Notes: generated from the letters alone by a model not told the origin. A DNA stretch of 64,000 bases from Lonicera japonica (GCA_021464415.1 CM038467.1:27397248-27461247); one strand, 5' to 3'. Numbered from the stretch's first letter, positions 12,301 through 24,737 are shown. Program-made: numbers and translations.

Positions 12301-15300
12301 ACCAGTTCTTGCCTTGATCCCGGGTTATCGGAGACTTCCTCCTGATGAGAATTGTTATTCTGCAAGATTTGAGCTTACAAGTGACAACGTATACTCGTTT
12401 CTGGATCCAGTTGGCACTGTATTAGCTTCTAGAAGTCATACAACACATATATTGGGTATGAGACATAAAACTGAATGCACAAAATGCGTTAGTGGTAAAC
12501 AGTAATGAGAGAAACAGATCTCTGAGATCAATATTCATCATGATTGATAGAAATATTTATAGAGTTTTAGATCTCTGAGATCGGCAGTTATTCTATAGTA
12601 AATTATGGTGTGCTTCTTATTTGTTATTGAATTGGAAGTTTCTGGTGGAAACAAGTCCAAATTTGTGACTCAAATACTTAATGATGCATTTGCAAGTTTT
12701 TGATATTCTGTCTATACTTTGGCGAATTTGGTTCCTTAGAATAGTACCGGAAAGGTCAGTGATTTCTTCCCCTTTTCTTCAAGCAAGCTCTTGGCAGTTT
12801 TCTTTCTTTCTATGCTAGCACTTTTTGACCAATGACCTCTGCTGGCACCTGAATATAGCCGAGTATACTGGTATTAATATTTGAACAGTAATGTAAGACT
12901 TCAAAAAAAAAAAGAGGCAAAATTTTAATAAACTCAAAAAGAGGCAGTTGTTTGTAGCTTGACCTTTGTCCTGCTTTGTGGTCAGTACCAGAAAGATTGA
13001 TTTACTAGTTGTTGAAAGAATTTCGAACAGTATGTGAGCTCCCTTTCTCCCATCCAGAGCTTTTGAATTCTGTTAACATGTTCGGTATATCCATAGATAC
13101 GTGTTAAGGGAGTTGATATTTGTGGTTGTAGACCATTGTTTGCCGTTGGATGGCCTGTTAAGGGAGATACTGATGGACTTGACTTAGGGTTGAAAAGTCC
13201 AATACTGCAGGGTGACTGCTGAAGACTGCACTGTGTGAACATGATATGATTGGCATAAATATGCACGTGTTGAGAAATACTAATATATTTTAATTTGAGT
13301 TAGTAACGCTGTTAGTCCGAGTTTTCGGATCAGTGTTTTCCACATTTACGATTGTTGATTGATCTTACCAAAACACCAGTATATTATCCATATATCATAT
13401 CTGTTTTCTTATGATTTGCACTTATTTACGACAGTAGACAATGGTGATCATTCTTTCTTTTTCAGCATACGGATGAGGAGGTTGAACGTTGTTACGAAGA
13501 GTTCTACGAGGATGTTCATACAGAATTACTGAAGTTTGGGGAAATTGTAAATTTCAAGGTAGTTGACAGCAGCCTATGCTCCGATAACTTTTAATTATGT
13601 TTAGAACATCTTTGAGCACTTCTTCTGTTTCATCAGTTGCATTGCACCCCTAGGAATATTGACAAGCTTTGCTGCTTTTGATGATATTAGTTTCCACAAT
13701 GTGGTATTTAGGTGTTAGGTTGCGGTTCTTTGACTGTGAGATTAATTTATTATTCCTTTTCAACCCAAACGGAGATAACCAGTTCCTCTTATATATGCAC
13801 GACATCCAGATGTAGGACAATCTAAAAGAATTTAATTTAATATTTTATTGTAAAACTTCAAACATGGTTCACATCACAAAACAAGTAGAAAGATAAACAA
13901 ACCAGGAAAGGTTCAACAATAGATGCTTTATTCATGCCTGTTCTAAATGTGGATCATGGTGTTCATTCTTATGGGACTGGGAATGAGAGACAAGCTTGGA
14001 GTCAGAAGTCCTCTCTTTCCCAACCAAATAAGCACTTTGGGAACCATGACTTTTGGATTTAGTAAAGATAAAACAATATTACAATAATGTAAAACGGGAC
14101 TGGGAATGAGAGACAGGCTTGGAGTCAGAAGTCCTCTCTTTCCCAACCAAATAAGCACTTTGGAAACCATGATTTCTGGATTTAGTAAAGATAAAACAAT
14201 AATGTTAAATGGGAACGAAACAGTAGAGCTTCCTTTATGTCTGCATGCATCAAAAATTGTAACAATATCCGTTTCCATGTTCAGGTATGCAGAAATGGTT
14301 CATTTCATTTGCGGGGAAATGTGTATGTACACTACAAATCTTTGGATTCAGCTGTGCAGGCTTTTCATTCTACAAATGGTCGCTATTTTGCTGGCAAACA
14401 GGTACTATATTCCCTTATTCAAATTAGTGCATGCATGGCTATGTAAAATGGATATGACCACTGTTCTGCCTTGCTTACTCATCGTCAAATTTCTTATGCG
14501 TGACGATTTGACTCCAATATGAGCATATTTCGTCTTATGTTATTAATTCAATTTAGTCGGAGAACAAATTTCGTATCTAATCAACTGAATTCTTTCGGAT
14601 TTTTTTGTTTGGTTAACTATAAATTTGCCACTTCTTACACAACGTTGACTTTATTGCTTTGCGCCTTATCATAAAATTTGTTCTTTCTTCGTATTCAGAT
14701 CAAGCTTAATTTTCTGGGGAAAATGGGGTCCATGTCCATCAGCTTGTAGGAGTCTAGGTCTAAATGATGACTTCTAGAACTGTTCTCTCAACTCTCAAGT
14801 CTTTGAAATTTTCAAATGAAAAAAATGTTTTAATTTATTAATGATGATAACTACCAAATATCTCTCTACAGTCACATGGATGATAAAAGGAACCTCTTTA
14901 ATGCGTATTGTTTTGGTGTTGCACCTTGTAGAAGGGCCTCATTGTCTGAAATATGATATTTGCAACTCTGTTTCATCACATCTATGATTGTGGACTACTA
15001 CTTTTGGATGGTAAATTAAGAAAATGGTGTTGATTCTTGTTAGGTAAATTGCGAATTTGTTAGTGTGACCAGATGGAAGGTTGCCATATGTGGAGAGTAT
15101 ATGAAATCACGATTCAAGGTACACCTAATTCCTAAAGCGAAACCATATTTTAGTTATCCCAGACTCCCAGTTTGTTAATTTTGTTTGTGTTTCTTATATT
15201 GAAAACAGCTACTTTTTTAAAAAATAAAAATAAAAAAATCTCAAGCTGAATGTTATTACTGTTACTTCTTTGATACTAGACATGTTCTCGGGGAACGGCG

Positions 15301-17622
15301 TGCAACTTTATCCACTGTTTCCGCAATCCGGGTGGAGATTATGAGTGGGCCGATTGGGATAAACCACCCCCGAAATATTGGACAAGAAAGATGGTTGCTT
15401 TGTTCGGTTACTCAGATGAATCTATGTATGACAAACAGATGGAACAAGGTTCAGGACAGCTGAGGAACTCCAACAGAATGTTAACAGAAGAGAGAGACAG
15501 GTATGTTTGTAATTCTGGTAAAATATGATTACTACAGTTCCTTTTTTTTTGTTGGAATCTGAAAATATCAACACATCCCTGTTATTATGGGTGTGCAGAA
15601 AACTGACAAAACCGAAAACCTGAACCAAACCAGACCGAACTGGCCCCAACCGAGCGGTTTTTCAATATCAGACAACTGAATAAGGTCGGTTCGGTTGTTG
15701 GTTTTTGGGTGCATATAACCGACAAAAGCCGAACCAAGCCGATTAGTACACTTGTATTTCTATTGGTTTGGTGTAAATGACTAATAGCTATTTTCTTTAA
15801 ACAAATATAAGGTAAAAATTAAAAAGAAAGCCCAACAATAATAAAATATTTAAAAAGAGAAAACCAAAAGATTCAAAAAAAAGAAAAAAAAAAGGCCTAA
15901 GAGATAGATCCATGGCCCAAAACTATAATTTAGGTCCAAGGCCCAAACCAACTAAAACCGACCAACACCTCTTGGTTTTAGGCGTTCGTACAGTTCAGTT
16001 CGGTTCAGTTGAAGTTAGGCGTAAAACCAAAAAGTCAATTCGGTTATTGGTTTAATCGCTGCACACCTTGACCTGTTATGATTATTTTCTTAGTGCTTTT
16101 CGTGGTGGTTCAAATATTTGTAAGAATGTAATGATGAATTTATATTGTTGAGAAATTAATGCTTAACTATATAATCTAATAATATATAAGATAATGGGGC
16201 CACTCATAGTGCATATCTTATCCCCTCTTACTATAGAAAAGGAAAAGAAATTTTTCACTACCTTCTGGTATTTCATATTTCTAGGGCCATTTAATAGTCA
16301 AAATACAGTTGATATTTTGTTGAACTACGACAAAGTAATCTGTTGCGCACTCGTTTGCAATTGTGAAACCTAATGTTGTAAATAATCTTTCATAAAACAT
16401 CTTCTTGTTGATGTGTTTGTATCATTGACCACCTGAGTTTTTATTTGCTCCCTGGTATTATGTAATCCTTCCTTGCCCTTTTGTTGTAATTGAATTTTCT
16501 TCGTCTCTATTTGTGCCTGGTAACCATAATCTTTTCGAAGGGGTCCCTTCGGTTGAATTCCTTCCTTATTTATTGCAGGGGTAATTATTTTTTTTTGGTT
16601 TTGATGGTTATCTTGATTTCCACAGATACTACTCTAGAAGATCTCGGTCGAGGGAAAGAGATACTCTCAATGGAAGTTCTAGTAGAAGCCACCGTGAGGA
16701 ACATGATGTTCGAAGGAGCTCACACCGGGAAAGGCACACAAGTGATGCTAGAAAACGACTGAAGACCCCTGAGGAGAAAAAATGGGTAGAGGAAACAAAT
16801 TCCAAACACAATCAGCATGACAGGAATAGACTTCACGATACTGACTCCGATGGAGATTGGTCGGACCGGATTAGAGAGGAGAATGGACGCCGTGCTCGTA
16901 CAAGGAAAAGCTCAAGACACCAGGAGGAAACTTCCGATTCCGATGAAGATTTCTTGGATGAGGAAAGAGAAAGAGGGAGGCGACGCAAAGACAGAAAGAC
17001 AAGTCCGGGAAAACGGAAGTTAGTTTCCGAGTCTCCAAACGGTCATCGGAAAAGGAGCAGCCAAGCCCATGATAGTGACTACACTGGAGATAGGTCTGAT
17101 GGAGATAGAGACAGACATCATAATCGAAGAAGGGAAGGATCAAGGAATCCAACAAAAGTTTCGGGCTTGTCTGATGATCATGGGGATTCAGGAAAGATTA
17201 ATCTGTCTGACTCCGAAAATTTTGAGATACAGAGAGTCAAACGACAAAGTCACTCCACCAAATGGGATCGTTCAAGTATAGAGAACATTGAAGCTGAATC
17301 TCAAGTCAACTGTATAAACTCCGATAGGTATGATGGTCAAAGAGCTAAGTCGCATGATCTTGAGTCGAGGTATGACCGTGATGAAAACAATGAGAAAACG
17401 GCTTATCGAGAATCTGAGGATAAGATTATGGAAAAAGGCAAAAGATCTAAAATAAAGCTTGATCGTGAAGAAGATGACGAGTTTGTTAGTCTGGGTAGGT
17501 ATAATCAGAGAAGTAAATCGCGTGATTCTGAATATGACTGGAATGAGAAGGATGACTCAAGAGACCGGTGGGAACCTGAAGTAAATTCTCCTGAGAAAAA
17601 ACAGAAATCTAAGAAGTGGTAG
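9378..17622 (+). CDS. U2AF35-related splicing factor (CCCH zinc fingers + RRM + RS tail)
   Basis: Nine exons: 9378-9788, 10667-10819, 10963-11100, 11207-11365, 13466-13558, 14285-14401, 15044-15118, 15280-15500, 16626-17622; all GT-AG with consistent phases, giving 787 aa. Order: Glu/Arg-rich coiled N-terminus (about 1-137), acidic segment with [12 protein letters not shown], first CCCH finger in exon 4 (C-x8-C-x5-C-x3-H), a U2AF-homology type RRM in exons 5-7 ([17 protein letters not shown]), second CCCH in exons 7-8 (C-x10-C-x5-C-x3-H, then [19 protein letters not shown]), and an RS/acidic-rich last exon. This is the architecture of ZRSR2/URP, the plant CCCH protein 5 family, which recognises 3' splice sites with the U2/U12 spliceosome. 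The reading frame stops at 17622, but RS-rich coding continues in another frame. Introns 5 and 8 carry repeats. Confidence 0.93.
13973..14208. repeat. 123-bp tandem duplication in intron 5 of the splicing factor gene
   Basis: Two copies beginning GGGACTGGGAATGAGAGACA (13973 and 14096) differ at a few positions. The second copy ends about 75 bp upstream of the exon 6 acceptor, so the duplication sits close to the 3' splice region. Confidence 0.9.
15586..16071. mobile_element. Non-autonomous hAT-like element, family member 2 (intron 8)
   Basis: A 486-bp element flanked by a perfect 8-bp duplication CCTGTTAT (15578-15585 and 16072-16079). Ends are GGTGTGCAG inverted to CTGCACACC, with CGGTTCGG-type subterminal repeats. 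It shares CTAAATTAT-GTTTTGGGCCATGG with the element at 8625-9127, in inverted orientation. It lies inside the last intron of the U2AF-related gene, between exons 8 and 9. Confidence 0.88.
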
Positions 17623-17830
17623 TGTTAGTGTTAGTGATAGTAAAGAATTCAAAGGTAAATCCAAGTATCGCGTCGGTGAGCGTAGATCAAGACGCAGTAG
17701 GAGGTCAAAGCATGGGAAACATAGGGAAAGCTTGGAGAAGATGGATTCTGCTGAGGAGTTGCATAAATCTGAAGATAATAAGAAGAGATATAAAAGAAGT
17801 CATGGTCACAAAAGGGATGTTGAGAATTGA
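17623..17830 (+). pseudogene. Out-of-frame RS-rich tail of the U2AF-related gene
   Basis: Directly after the stop codon of the splicing factor, the +1 frame stays open for about 70 codons and encodes an Ser/Arg/Lys-rich tail (for example RSRRSRRSKHGKHRES) ending with TGA at 17828-17830. The composition matches the upstream RS region, so this looks like the original C-terminus displaced by one extra base. The A6 run at 17594-17599 is a plausible site of the insertion or of a sequencing error. Confidence 0.75.
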
Positions 17831-18263
17831 GTGGAAGAGTGAGCTAATCAAAAAATCAGTCTAATGCATGAATGTCCTCAAAAAGGCATGGTACAACCTC
17901 TCACAACGTTACTTGTTTTGGTAAAAGACAAGATGCGTTGGTATTGCTGTTTGTTTTTATTGGTTGTATTAAATTTTGTAAATGAAATGAAGTTGGGCTA
18001 GTCAGGTTCTTTTTTTGTGAAGAAAATGTTTTCATAGAATGGTTTAAATAGTTTGTTTCCCTCCATTTTACATTGACGGACACGTTTAGTACGCATTCAG
18101 GATACGGTAATGTGTTGTTTATAATTTGTCAATGAACTAAATCATAAAAACTAAAAAGTAGGCCCTGCACGGTTTCCTGGTGATCGATGAGATGGTTATG
18201 TCATCGTCAGACAATTTAATATTTGCTTTGGCCAATTAAATAAAAGGGTCATGTTAACTGTGC

Positions 18264-18381
18264 ACGAAGAGCATTAACAAATTGATCGAAGGACAAATTA
18301 AAAGATTATTCCTGTTTAGTTGACGAAGAGCATTAACAAATTGATCGAAGGACAAATTAAAAGATTATTCCTTTTTAAACT
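18264..18381. repeat. 59-bp tandem duplication
   Basis: Two almost identical copies starting ACGAAGAGCATTAACAAATT at 18264 and 18323. It lies in the spacer between the converging splicing factor gene and the proline-rich gene; nothing else is seen between 17831 and 18730. Confidence 0.9.
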
Positions 18382-18730
18382 AAACGTAGAATTTTTGTTC
18401 AATTAAGATAAGATAATCCAACCAAGTGATCAAATTTCTAGTTACTTATCCTCCCTTATCAAAAATTAAAAGAAAATTTACGTTTCTTTTACGTTAAAGT
18501 AATAATATAATAATCTAATCTCCGTTACATGGTAAATGATCTTGTGACAACGTACAGAAATAAGGTAATAATTATGGTTGTACAAGAACAAAACACAACC
18601 TCAGTATATCTCAAACTTGGCCCACTAAAGGTAACTCAAATTGTACACTATACATAAACAGAAATTCCCACAATGGTCTGTCCAGAAATTATTATGCGAT
18701 ATTTAAAAATGAAAATCCAACCACATTCTT

Positions 18731-19271
18731 TCACTGAACCTCCTTGATGCGAAAACAGGGAGAAAAGCATCGAATCAAATGAGCTCCAAATTGAATTACA
18801 CAGCCGAAAAATCCAACAGATCTCTCTTTTGCAGGCTGTGGTGGCACTACAGGCACACCATACACTGGATTTGGAACCATATACTGTTGATAAGAACTCG
18901 AACTAGCAGAAGTTAAAACTGGGTTGAATTCTGGAGCAATTTCGCACTCTTGTGAACCTAATTGAGATTCTTCACTCGAACTGGGTAATCCTGAAAATGG
19001 AGTCCCAGTACTAGTACTTACTTCGGATGCTAAAAGGGACTCGTAACTGTAGGTTTTGTCATAATCAAGCCACGATGGCGGTAATGGAGGAGCAGATGGG
19101 CTCAACATTATTATGATGATGATTATGGTGGTGGTATTGGTGGTGGCAGCAACATTGGTAAGTATTTGATGGAGGAGGAGGGTGGTGGTGGTGATTTATG
19201 GAAGTGATCTTCTTTTTCTTCTTCTTTCTTGACCAGAATTTGAGCTTCTTCATACCTGATATTACTTTCAT
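18731..19271 (-). pseudogene. Proline/histidine-rich plant protein, frame broken
   Basis: Two overlapping minus-strand frames form one apparent gene. The first starts at 19271 with MKVISGMKKLKFWSRKKKKK and runs through a His/Pro/Cys-rich stretch; the second, open from 19108 to a stop at 18731, continues with SAPPLPPSWLDYDKTYSYES and ends with a conserved-looking tail (YMVPNPVYGVPVVPPQ, then FFGCVIQFGAHLIRCF). The first frame would stop at 19065. Removing one base around 19090-19108 would join them, giving about 180 residues, similar to plant proteins loosely annotated as hydroxyproline-rich. No intron signal explains the shift. The shorter protein from the ATG at 19108 (125 aa) could still be made. 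Function unknown. Confidence 0.6.
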
Positions 19272-20727
19272 TGGCAGATTATTATGGGTTGAGATAGTAG
19301 AAAGCTTCTTTTTGTAGATGTGAATCTTGGGATTTTAGTAATAGAGGGAAGTAGTTGTTAAAATTGCATAGGTGGAGAGGAATCTTTGAAGAAGGAAAGG
19401 TGGTCTAATTGTTCCCGTTACTATATATAAAAGGAGCTTTTAATTTAGAAATTGAAGAACTTTTTTCAAATTATGTGACCGTTGCACTTTTTCACTAAGC
19501 TCCACTACACTCCTCCACCCAACTCTTCTCCTTTTCTTTCTAGAAGGAAAATGCTATTCATACTACATTCTATCTTTTACGAATTGAAATGGTACTACTT
19601 CAAATAAATTGGTGCAGTATAAACATTTGTGTGGTCCAAATGCATTTAGAACACAATTTTCTCGAAAATTTGGAATATATTTTGAGTTGGATAATATTTT
19701 CATGCAAAACATGTTTGAACCACATACTTCTTCCTTTTTTTTCAGATTTTTACCTTTTTACCCCATTATTTTTTACGCTTCATAAAAAATTAAGTATTGT
19801 TAAATGTATACATAACAATCTAAAGATATATGAAATTTACCTTATTCAAATGTATATTTTAGTTTATTGTTTAATTTTAATTAATGTATAATAAAGTTGC
19901 ATTAAATTTGGTTATATTTATAGTTGGCATGATAAATATAAGAAATATTAAAAATAACCAAATAATGTCAAATAAATGGTAATAAAATAAAACAATAGAA
20001 AGCATTGTTGGAGTAACTATGAAAACAAAGCTCTCTATTCTAAAAAATGCTCTCTAATTTAAAGAAGATGCTCTCTAAACTAGAGAGCATTGTTGGAGAT
20101 GCTCTAAACCCCACATATATACATGTGGCGCTGCCCTGCACCCCCACTACCCTCCTCCCCAAAATCTCCTCTTCGCTTTGTATCAAAAAGTAAGATTTAC
20201 ACGAATTATGCTAGATGCTCTAAGTTAGATTGCCATTTGTTTATCAATACAAGTGATTTGATCTACTCTTACGGTCAATTTAATGAAAAGTTGAAAATGA
20301 TAGCAAAAATTGGTTGGTATGAGAAATTAGAAAATTAGTTGAAGAATGTAGAGAGATCATCTCCATCTCTTGGTCATTTTTATGAGTAGACTGACGTCCT
20401 CCATCTCCCTTCATTTTTTGCGGAATTTTTTTTTTCACCACCACCCAAAAAAAAAATTTCTATAAAAAAAAGATCTTTCACCACATATCTCGAACTTATT
20501 TTTCATCTTCTCACAAAAATATATTGAATTTCTCAACTATTTTTCTTCTATCGGTCAAACAGAGCCTTATAGGGAAAATAATAAATGAAAATATCGCACG
20601 GAAACGTAAAGCCAATTAAAACTAACTGAGGCTTGATCCACTTTTGGAGAAACGTAAAAGCCAAGACCCTTGTGTTCTTCAAGTGAATTAATGCATGCAT
20701 GCATTCAAAATTTAAGTAATCTTCTAC
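19272..20727. other. Intergenic between divergent small genes
   Basis: AT-rich spacer. It has three CTCTCTA-type repeats around 20030-20100 with an inverted GAGAGCATTGTTGGAG motif, and a degraded MITE-like stretch at 20365-20575. A CATGCATGCATGCATT (RY-like) run lies at about 20690-20705. No gene recognised. Confidence 0.5.
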
Positions 20728-20737
20728 TATATATATA
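20728..20737 (+). promoter_or_regulatory. TATA box of the exonuclease gene
   Basis: TATATATATA about 65 bp upstream of the start codon at 20799, consistent with a short 5' UTR. Confidence 0.6.
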
Positions 20738-20798
20738 CATGTACATGAATAAGTGACAATATCTTTGCCACTACTCTCTATCCTAAACCAAGTAGAAA

Positions 20799-21407
20799 AT
20801 GGCTGGCAATTACACGGTCAATTTCTCTGGAGCAGCCATACAAGTAACAGTCGCCGACAAGGCAGCTCAAGTAGACAAATGGGTTCGTGAAGTCCGAGCT
20901 ACGCACAACACCAACGGAGAAACCATGATTGTTGGATTGGACTGCGAGTGGAAGCCCAACACCATCCGATCAATGAGCAACAAGACCGCCACAATGCAGC
21001 TATGTGTCGGCACAAATTGTTTGATACTTCAAATGTTTTACCTAGACTATCTTCCTCAGTCCACAAGTGTTTTCTCAGCGATCCAAACGATTACTTTTGT
21101 CGGGGTTGAGGTTGGTGATGATGTGATTAAGCTTAGGAATGATTATGGTTTGCGTGTCGCTTCTGAAGCTGATATTCAAGCAATGGCTATGAGGCATTGG
21201 CCGATTAGATTTTATCGAAAACCAGGTCTAAAGGATCTTGCTTATCGGGTGGTAAGTCTTTCGATGCCGAAGCCTAAACATGTTTGCAGGAGTAATTGGG
21301 AGGCTAGGGTTCTTAGTTTGGAGCAGGTTGAGTATGCTTGCATTGATGCTTACGCTTCGTATCGAATTGGCCACAAGCTTATCAAGGAGATGCATCTGGT
21401 TAATTGA
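20799..21407 (+). CDS. WRN-like 3'-5' exonuclease (DEDDy)
   Basis: Single-exon gene of 202 codons plus stop. It carries the DEDDy exonuclease motifs in order: GLDCEW (Exo I, Asp and Glu) at about residues 48-53, GVEVGDDVIKL (Exo II, Asp) near 103, and YACIDAYASY (Exo III, Asp and Tyr) near 180. There is no helicase domain, as in plant Werner-syndrome-like exonucleases, which remove nucleotides from 3' ends of duplex DNA using two metal ions. The whole protein is essentially the exonuclease domain. The ATG is preceded by a TATA box about 65 bp upstream. Intronless members of this family are common in plants, often as small gene clusters. Substrate specificity is not visible from sequence. Confidence 0.9.
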   Translation: MAGNYTVNFSGAAIQVTVADKAAQVDKWVREVRATHNTNGETMIVGLDCEWKPNTIRSMSNKTATMQLCVGTNCLILQMFYLDYLPQSTSVFSAIQTITFVGVEVGDDVIKLRNDYGLRVASEADIQAMAMRHWPIRFYRKPGLKDLAYRVVSLSMPKPKHVCRSNWEARVLSLEQVEYACIDAYASYRIGHKLIKEMHLVN

Positions 21408-21733
21408 TTTCTTCTATATTTTGATCATCTGTTTATGGGGTTTAGTTGCTTACTGCACTTGAGAATGCATTATCTGATGTTATGTTAATCCCCTTTTGTT
21501 ATTCATGTTGATATTTATGGATTAATTTTCTAGCTTGTTTCTCTCGCTTGGTCTCTTTTTAAAATTCTGTTATGGTTGGTTAGTGATAAGCAATGGTACA
21601 TATTAACATTTTCCACACAAATATAGAATATATAATAAGGATAATTGTTTCTTAACATTATCGTTCCTTGTAATGTGTTGGTCTTCTTTTATTTTGCATC
21701 TTGTGTCTTTTTGTTTTCTTGGTTGAGGATTAA

Positions 21734-22094
21734 GGCCATCTCCGATCTTTATTTTCATCCATACAAATTTTTATGATAGAAATGAGAAATAAAAAAAATA
21801 TGTTCTAACGGGGTTTTTTATATTCATTTCGGTTCGGTGGAAAGTGAGTCATATTAGTAATTTCAAAATTCCTCATTTGACTTGGCACATTCTCATTAGA
21901 TATTATAAAACCCACTAATTTTATCTCTTCCTAAGTAAATGTCAAATGAGAAAGAAATAAAGTACCATTGTAGACCAATTTTTATATATTTTTCTACCAA
22001 TATGAAAAACTTGTCAAGTAGATATAGAAGTATTCTAAAAATGCTTTGACATAAGAGAGAAAAGAAAAAATATAAATTACCATTGGAGATGACC
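21734..22094. mobile_element. Tourist-like MITE, GGCCATCTCC family
   Basis: A 361-bp element flanked by TAA on each side (21731-21733 and 22095-22097). The ends are GGCCATCTCCGAT and its inverse TTGGAGATGACC, and the interior is AT-rich and non-coding. The same ends and target site occur in elements at 22919, 34542 and 41979. Confidence 0.85.
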
Positions 22095-22372
22095 TAAAAT
22101 TGTAACAGACAATGCTCCCTGACCTCCATGATTTGTAATCATTTACGTGGTAATAATTAATTTTTGTTTGTTATGAAAAAATTAAAAAGCATTAAAAAAA
22201 AGAGTCTAATAAAGAGGGGAAATGTTAACTTATGCCTTAGTCGCAAGTATATGCTAACTGCATGAGAATCAATACCTCATTTAATACATATTGTTATCTT
22301 GAATTATCAATATTTGGGTTTATCGTTAAGGCCACCCAAATAATAATGGGAAGAAGTGGGATAACTGACAAA

Positions 22373-22870
22373 TATATAAAGCCCTCTTCCCTTCAAACGC
22401 ACTTTCCTTTTCTTCTTAATTTTTGTGCCTTGCCTTGTGAGCATTAATCCTCTATTATTGAACATTACGATTTTTGTTTGGGTAATCTTGTTTACACCCA
22501 CGTAATTAATCAATTCACCCCATCTTATATTTAAATTTTGATGGAAAAAATCAAAATGTTCATGAATCCAAACGGCCCCTATCTCCTAATAATCGTTAAT
22601 CTTCACGCCCTCACCAATTCGGCAACTAACCTCACGTTATTTTTCCGCTATGGATTCTCCGATCAACTTCCCCACTTATTTTTGCCAAAGCATTTCACTG
22701 GATTTTGGGATGCTTTTCTGAAGTTTCACCAACCTCTCTCAACATTCTCTGTTCTAGTCATCATCTATGTTGACTGCAAGATTTTTCACTTTTTGAAAGG
22801 GGTTAGTCTTTGCCGGAAAAAACAAGAACCTAATGATGAGATGGGTGTAGAAAATCAAAGGAGGCCATGA
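22373..22870 (+). CDS. Possible small hydrophobic protein (weak)
   Basis: An open frame at 22538-22870 (110 codons) follows a TATA-like TATATAAA at 22373-22380 and a pyrimidine-rich leader. The product has two hydrophobic stretches (YLLIIVNLHALTNSATN near residue 16, and FSVLVIIYVDCKIFHFL near 70) and a charged C-terminus. I do not recognise the family. It may be an unannotated small membrane protein or a chance frame; it stops about 50 bp before a MITE. Confidence 0.25.
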
Positions 22871-22918
22871 ACATAAAAATATGAACTTCCATTTTTATAT
22901 CTATGGATACAGATTTTA

Positions 22919-23565
22919 GGCCATCTCCAATGGTGATTTCTATCCAACCAAATTTCTATGATAGAAAAGCCAAATAGAAAAAATATGTTCCAATGGTATT
23001 TTTTGTCACCATTTCTATGTGATGTGAAGGTGACTCACATTGGTAATTTCTATCACCATTTCTTACAGAAATGGTGATAGAAATTCCCTATATGACATGG
23101 CACATTCTCATTGAGTATTTTAAAACCCACTAATTCTCTCTCTTTTTAAATAACAGTCCATTTGGATTGAAGGAATGAGAAGGAAAGGAAAGGAAAAGTG
23201 GAGGAGAGATTGCATTTCACTCGTTTAGATAAATTTATCAAAGGGAATGGAGGGGAAAAGGAGAGATTGGAAGGGAATGCATCTTTTCTATCATTTATTT
23301 TGTTTCCTACCTATGTGAAAAGAAAAGTTTTTATGATTTTTTCACGTCAAATTAATTTGTTATACACATTCCTTTCTTTTCTTTTCTTCTTTCTATCCAT
23401 TTATTTTCATTCCATTCTTTTCGATCTTTAACTATCCAAATAGCATAAAATAATATTGATTCTATTCAATTCCTTCCCCTCCTAATTAACGTATTTCCTT
23501 TTCATCCATCCCCTCCAATCCAAAGGATAGAAATGGAAAAATAGCAATTACCATTGGAAATGGCC
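22919..23565. mobile_element. Tourist-like MITE with nested insertion
   Basis: Flanked by TTA (22916-22918 and 23566-23568). Ends are GGCCATCTCCAATGGTGAT and the inverse ATTACCATTGGAAATGGCC. The uninterrupted relative at 21734 is only 361 bp; the additional length is a second element inserted at about 23157-23527. Confidence 0.82.
23157..23527. mobile_element. MITE nested inside a MITE
   Basis: Inverted ends CCATTTGGATTGAAGGAATG and the inverse of CCTTTGGATTGGAGGGGATG delimit about 370 bp of purine-rich sequence with AGGAAAGG and TTTCTTTTC blocks. It interrupts the surrounding GGCCATCTCC element. Exact borders are approximate. Confidence 0.7.
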
Positions 23566-23568
23566 TTA

Positions 23569-24737
23569 TGTATCTTCTCCATTCTTCAAAAGTATAATAA
23601 TTTGCTTCTATGCCTATGCACCTGATTACTTCCATGTTCCTTTCAAACTGAGAACGTAGTATAATGTTTTGCTGGAGCTTTTGATGGAGGCAAAGGAAGT
23701 GAGTACACCTCACACTTGCACGTTGAAACTCTAATTTTAAAGAAAAGTGACAAAAACGAGAAAGACGAACAATTCAGCCATTTTAGTCATCGCCACCCAC
23801 TCCACCTCAAAAAACTCCAAAATCTATAACCCAAAACCAATCAAAGTATGTTCCTGCCATGGAATCGACCTATCTTCCTCATCCCAATCCTACACTTGCA
23901 TAAAACCCACCTGCAATTTCCCCTGTTTTAACCCCCCTCCCTAATTCACCCACAGATCCCACCAAAAACACCCCCATCTATTTCCCTCCATGATGACTTT
24001 GTCTCAAAACCGATTAAGAAATTTGTTATTATTGCTCTTTAGAGTGAAAATAGCGATTACAACATGGATTGCTCGAAAACAGGTGCATTGTTATTCAGTA
24101 TTTATCCTTTGATAGGAAATCAAATCCCCTTTCATCAGGACATTGGCCTCTATGAACCAACTTCTTGCATGTGCTTTATATAAATACACCCTCAAGTATA
24201 AAAGTTTTCGTTTGTGTGTCCAACTAGACTATTCTGCTTATTTTTTCAAGTGTTTTTGCCAACTCAGGGCTATTTTGTTTTTTGTACCCGTGAGTTTTGT
24301 GACTGAAAGAGAGTATTCAGAGACAAGGTAGGATAAATGTTAAAACTTATGGTAAATCACAAAATGTAAATTATATTTACATTAAGAATCCCGCTGGCAT
24401 GTATGAACCTTTTTTTTTAAGCTAAAAAAAAAAGGCATTTTTCAACTGGTAACCAAAAATACATATATGTTAGAAAAAGCATCTCTCTCTGTCACTCCAT
24501 CTCATCCTTGTAGACAAACACAGATGGAGCATACAACTTCCTTTTAACCCCATCCCAGTTCCAAACAAAGTAAGCAAATCAATCCAGATCACCTTTTTAA
24601 CACCCCCACCACCATTTGAAAATAAGATACTGACCCAGTCCTTATCTTCTTCTTATATGCCACCACTACTCCATTTCGTCATTCTAGCATGGGCAGGCAG
24701 AGATTAATTTGTCGTGGATATAAATAATGCGTTCGCA
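23569..24737. other. Spacer downstream of ARF1
   Basis: Contains short open frames with no recognisable domain, and the likely 3' UTR and polyadenylation region of the ARF1 gene. I see no further gene. Confidence 0.5.
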
